From the NCBI GenBank assembly GCA_000981645.1, contig LAQC01000002.1, positions 65,117-108,962 of the forward strand: a DNA stretch of 43,846 nt, written 5' to 3'. The DNA is from Cryomorphaceae bacterium ASP10-05a. Lineage in GTDB: Bacteria > Bacteroidota > Bacteroidia > Flavobacteriales_D > Sanyastnellaceae. A program made the translations under genes and the position numbers. Position 1 is the first letter of the stretch. Each line of letters starts with the position of its first letter. Positions 40,843 to 43,846 of this stretch are shown in pieces. The notes under the pieces were generated by a model. The model was not told where the DNA came from. It worked only from the letters and a program-made list of their open reading frames with translations, and searched no databases.

Positions 40843-41556
40843 ATGAATATTGTAGGAATCATCCCTGCCAGGTTTAACTCGACCAGGCTACCAGGAAAAC
40901 CTCTAGAGGATATAAATGGAGTATCCATGGTAATGAGAGTGGTAAATCAAGCCAGAAAAGCAGAATTATCTGAAGTGATAGTGGCTACTGATGATGACCG
41001 AATCTTTGAGCATGTAATAAATCGTGGCGGCCAAGCAGTAATGACTTCCCCACTTCATCCTTCAGGCACAGACAGATGCTTAGAGGCAGCGTTGCAATGT
41101 AAAACAATGCCAGATGCCGTTATAAACATTCAAGGTGACGAGCCATTTATAGAGCCCGAAGTGATAAATAAGTTGGCCTTATTGCTACGCACTAAAAAAA
41201 TCCAAATCTGTACCCTAATAAAAGAGTTCCACTCAGACGAAAGTCTTCAAAATCCCAACAGAGTTAAAGTCATAATAGATGCTGCTGGGAAAGCTCTTTC
41301 ATTTTCTAGAAAAGTCGGGGATACTTCTCAAGAACAGTTCCAACACTTAGGTATTTATGGATATTCTATGAAGGCGCTGAAAGAAATCACACAGCTGGAA
41401 CAGTCGCCATTAGAGCTAAAAGAAAAATTAGAGCAACTCCGCTGGTTCGAAAACGGATACGACATTTACACTGCACAGGTTCAAGAAAACTCCGTATGCG
41501 TAGATACTCCAGAAGACTTAGAAACTGCTAGGACATTGGCTAAAACAATAGATTAA
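40843..41556 (+). CDS. kdsB: 3-deoxy-manno-octulosonate cytidylyltransferase (CMP-Kdo synthetase)
   Basis: 237 residues, the usual length. The nucleotide loop IIPARFNSTRLPGKPL (6-21) matches the family, as do ATDDDRIF, SGTDRCLEAA and NIQGDEPFIEPE, which carry the metal and sugar ligands. The enzyme activates Kdo with CTP for lipid A-core synthesis, so the cell makes a Gram-negative LPS with Kdo. It is one base downstream of the TonB receptor gene and 45 bases upstream of a GT39-type transferase gene, both on the same strand. Confidence 0.95.
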   Translation: MNIVGIIPARFNSTRLPGKPLEDINGVSMVMRVVNQARKAELSEVIVATDDDRIFEHVINRGGQAVMTSPLHPSGTDRCLEAALQCKTMPDAVINIQGDEPFIEPEVINKLALLLRTKKIQICTLIKEFHSDESLQNPNRVKVIIDAAGKALSFSRKVGDTSQEQFQHLGIYGYSMKALKEITQLEQSPLELKEKLEQLRWFENGYDIYTAQVQENSVCVDTPEDLETARTLAKTID

Positions 41557-41601
41557 AATCTAAGTTACCTCAGAGCTATAATTCTCTCCTATCTTAGCCC
41601 C

Positions 41602-43188
41602 GTGAAAAACATCAACCTCTTTTGGAAGTACTTAGACGAGCATATTTTATTGGTTTATATATTTTCTTTTCTGTTAGCCTCTTTAGTTTTTCTAACTAAT
41701 TTAGGAATGCTTCCTCTGTTTGCCGATGAGCCTACTAGAGCCTTAGTAGCTATAGAAATGATGTTCTCAGATAATTACTGGGTCCCTACTCTTCAAGGTG
41801 AGTTTTACTATAACAAACCTCCTCTGTACAATTGGATTATAGCCGGGTTATTCACCTTAACCGGTTCTATGAGTGAGTTCATTTTCCGCTTGCCTTCTGT
41901 CATTCCACTCTTACTCTTCGGGCTAACTATTTTTATTTGGGCTAAAAAACATGTGAGCAGTGCTGCTGCTTTTCTCGGTGCTTCTATGTTTGTTACTTGT
42001 GGTAGAATTCTAATCTACGCCTCACTGCTTGGCCATATTGATATCTTTTATTCGTGGCTCGTGTTTTTATCTTTCATCGTATTCACAGAAAGTCTAAACG
42101 CTAAAAACTGGTGGAAATTCTTTGTGTTAACCTACTTCATAGCCAGCATATCTTTTTTATGCAAAGGCTTACCTACAGTCGTGTTTCAGGGGTTAACCAT
42201 TATCTCTTTGCTCCTCTACTCTAAAAACTTTAAAAAATTCTTCAGTTTAGCACATGCCACGGGTATCCTCTTGTTTTCTATTATAGTGGGCGGATATTTC
42301 TACATGTATGCTCAGCATAATTCACTCGAAGGGTGGGCCAGTATTCTATGGGAACAGAGCGCCCAGAGAACCGTTATAGACAAACCATGGTATGAAAGTC
42401 TCATTCATATAGTTAAGTTCCCGCTAGAACATCTTTATCATTTAGCTCCATGGAGCTTATTCGTGATTTTTCTTTGGAAAAAATCTGTCCGCACTTCTAT
42501 TTGGAAAAATGATTCCCTACGAATGTTAGCCCTTATTTTAATCGTTAACATTCCTGTTTATTGGTTAAGCCCTGGCTATTATCCTAGGTATTTATTCATG
42601 TTATATCCCATCGTATTCATCCTACTCGCTCAGGCATATATGCTCTCTACAGAACTCAAGAGTAAAAAAATAATTCATGGGATTTTCATTGGAATAGGAG
42701 GGCTTCTAGCACTGAGCGGTATCGTGCTTCCTTTCATCTCATTGGGCGTGGATTTTAATTTATTTAAAGGTTCGGTGCTATGTATGTTGAGCCTCTTAGG
42801 AGTGGGCGCTTTAGTCTATTTAAAAGCCCATAAATATGTGGGTTTAGTGCTCGTTCTTGTAACCGTTAGATTAGCTTTTAGTTGGATAGGAATTCCGGCT
42901 AAACTTAATGGAAATAGAGATTTAGAATATAAGACTGAAGCCCAAGCCATCGGTAAAAAAACCAAAGGAGAACGGCTAAAAGCGATAAGATCATCCTCGT
43001 TAAATCACAGTACTATTTTTTATATAGAAAGAGAACGAAAAGAAATACTGACTCATACTGCCGGAGTATGGCCAGGAGAGTTTCATATCGCTTCTGAATT
43101 ATTGGTCAAAAAACACAACTTTCAGAAACTAGATAGTCTGAGCATTAAGTTTGAAGGCCGCGAACTTTATCTAGTAAAGGCTGAGTAG
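41602..43188 (+). CDS. GT39/ArnT-type membrane glycosyltransferase
   Basis: 528 residues with about a dozen membrane helices, GTG start. The first extracytoplasmic loop holds FADEPTRALVAIEMM and EFYYNKPPLYNW, the DE motif and following PPLY pattern of GT-C enzymes related to protein O-mannosyltransferase and aminoarabinose transferase ArnT. It should transfer a sugar from a polyprenyl-phosphate donor to a periplasmic acceptor, either lipid A or protein. Its place next to kdsB favours LPS modification, but this is inference. Confidence 0.85.
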   Translation: MKNINLFWKYLDEHILLVYIFSFLLASLVFLTNLGMLPLFADEPTRALVAIEMMFSDNYWVPTLQGEFYYNKPPLYNWIIAGLFTLTGSMSEFIFRLPSVIPLLLFGLTIFIWAKKHVSSAAAFLGASMFVTCGRILIYASLLGHIDIFYSWLVFLSFIVFTESLNAKNWWKFFVLTYFIASISFLCKGLPTVVFQGLTIISLLLYSKNFKKFFSLAHATGILLFSIIVGGYFYMYAQHNSLEGWASILWEQSAQRTVIDKPWYESLIHIVKFPLEHLYHLAPWSLFVIFLWKKSVRTSIWKNDSLRMLALILIVNIPVYWLSPGYYPRYLFMLYPIVFILLAQAYMLSTELKSKKIIHGIFIGIGGLLALSGIVLPFISLGVDFNLFKGSVLCMLSLLGVGALVYLKAHKYVGLVLVLVTVRLAFSWIGIPAKLNGNRDLEYKTEAQAIGKKTKGERLKAIRSSSLNHSTIFYIERERKEILTHTAGVWPGEFHIASELLVKKHNFQKLDSLSIKFEGRELYLVKAE

Positions 43189-43224
43189 TCTTTATACTAA
43201 TCAAACTCTACATTCACTCAATAA

Positions 43225-43846
43225 ATGAATCAGCGTATCATAATAATAGGTCAAGGAATAGCTGGAAGTTTACTCGCTTATGAGTTAATTAAAGCGGGGA
43301 GAAACGTAATGGTAGTGGACAATGGGTACAAAACTTCTGCATCTAAAATAGCGGCTGGGATGTGGAATCCTATTCTGTTCAAGAAGCTAAAGAAGTCTTG
43401 GAGGGCAGATGATTTATTACCGGCATTGCACCGCGCCTATACCGAACTAGAAGAGCTGCTGGATAAGAAGTTTATGTACGACAGAGAAATCGTCCGTCTC
43501 TTCCCTAGTAATGATGCTGCCAATGACTTTCACTTAGCAGCAGGAGACGAGCGGTATTCTGATTATTTAGAAGAAAAAACCCAACCAGAAGTAGAAGCGG
43601 TAGCCAATGATGAGTTTGGCTACGGAACCATAAAAGGAGGCTACATAGAAATGCCTGTGTTTCTGCCTGCGTTCAGGGAATATCTAGAAAGTCAAGATTC
43701 ATTCTTAGAGGTAGAATTTAACGAGAGTGATTTGGAAATAACGGATTCTGGAGTAATCTGGAATGGGTATGAAGCTCAAAAAATCATCTATGCTAACGGA
43801 TATAAAACCACTGAAAGCAAGTTTTGGAGTTATCTCCCCATAACCA
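43225..43846 (+). CDS. FAD-dependent oxidoreductase (DAO family), 5' part, truncated by window end
   Basis: ATG at 43225; 207 codons are visible and the frame stays open to the last base. The N terminus IIIIGQGIAGSLLAYEL is the GxGxxG FAD-binding Rossmann motif. MVVDNG, ending the second strand, supplies the ribose acidic residue. SKIAAGMWNPILFKKLKKSW is the DAO-type loop. The family includes glycine oxidase and the FAD domain of MnmC. The substrate cannot be read from this part. It follows the GT gene by 36 bases. Confidence 0.85.
   Translation, partial: MNQRIIIIGQGIAGSLLAYELIKAGRNVMVVDNGYKTSASKIAAGMWNPILFKKLKKSWRADDLLPALHRAYTELEELLDKKFMYDREIVRLFPSNDAANDFHLAAGDERYSDYLEEKTQPEVEAVANDEFGYGTIKGGYIEMPVFLPAFREYLESQDSFLEVEFNESDLEITDSGVIWNGYEAQKIIYANGYKTTESKFWSYLPIT

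Noticed and set aside
1-43846. Mobile elements, prophage, toxin-antitoxin or defence cassette
   Set aside because: I saw no transposase, integrase, restriction, CRISPR-associated or toxin-like gene in any part of the window.

Overview
The window is a chromosomal stretch of a marine-type Bacteroidota, most likely a Flavobacteriales (Cryomorphaceae-like) relative. The grounds are five secreted proteins or protein sets with type IX secretion (T9SS) C-terminal sorting domains or surface lipoprotein signals, a TonB-dependent receptor with an N-terminal carboxypeptidase-regulatory domain, A-rich translation starts without Shine-Dalgarno sequences, and several Bacteroidota-type -7 boxes (TAnnTTTGY). 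By eye the base composition is AT-rich (about 40% GC). No insertion sequence, prophage or CRISPR array is visible.

Layout. 1-4.2 kb: the 3' end of a TrpG/PabA glutamine amidotransferase, a five-domain fasciclin (FAS1) T9SS cargo protein with very recent internal duplications, and an isolated trpF. A 380-bp gap then carries the decayed tail of a dockerin/EF-hand-type gene. 4.2-8.2 kb: a plant-like acyl-ACP desaturase converging on a coupled pair, a GH3-family acyl-acid synthetase and a DUF1573-like/VWA protein. 8.3-14.2 kb: three consecutive related secreted T9SS proteins, each with its own terminator. 14.3-17.2 kb: glycine decarboxylase gcvP. 17.3-19.6 kb: a small membrane cluster (unknown secreted/membrane protein, degenerate UbiA-like protein, MscS channel). 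19.6-21.3 kb: recJ. 21.4-23.5 kb: a Cys-repeat surface lipoprotein converging on an OmpA-like lipoprotein. 23.8 kb: a 35-residue small protein gene. 23.9-25.3 kb: an aldehyde dehydrogenase. 25.4-27.7 kb: tRNA-Gln, gltX and folB. 27.7-31.6 kb: scoA/scoB and a bifunctional PBP1A with an unusual Cys cluster. 31.7-35.6 kb: rseP, a secreted protein of unknown function, a cation/proton antiporter and an overlapping Hpt phosphotransfer protein. 35.9-38.3 kb: dprA and an HTTM/gamma-carboxylase-like membrane protein, overlapping. 38.4-43.8 kb: TonB receptor, kdsB, a GT39/ArnT-like glycosyltransferase and the start of an FAD-dependent oxidoreductase.

Most genes are ordinary housekeeping or cell-envelope genes. 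The parts that deserve a second look are the mosaic FAS1 repeats, a 12-bp perfect palindrome that occurs three times, the Cys4 insertion in PBP1A, the coupled antiporter/Hpt pair, the unlisted 35-residue ORF, the degenerate UbiA cluster and the GH3/VWA pair. I did not find a clear multi-gene defence or mobile system.
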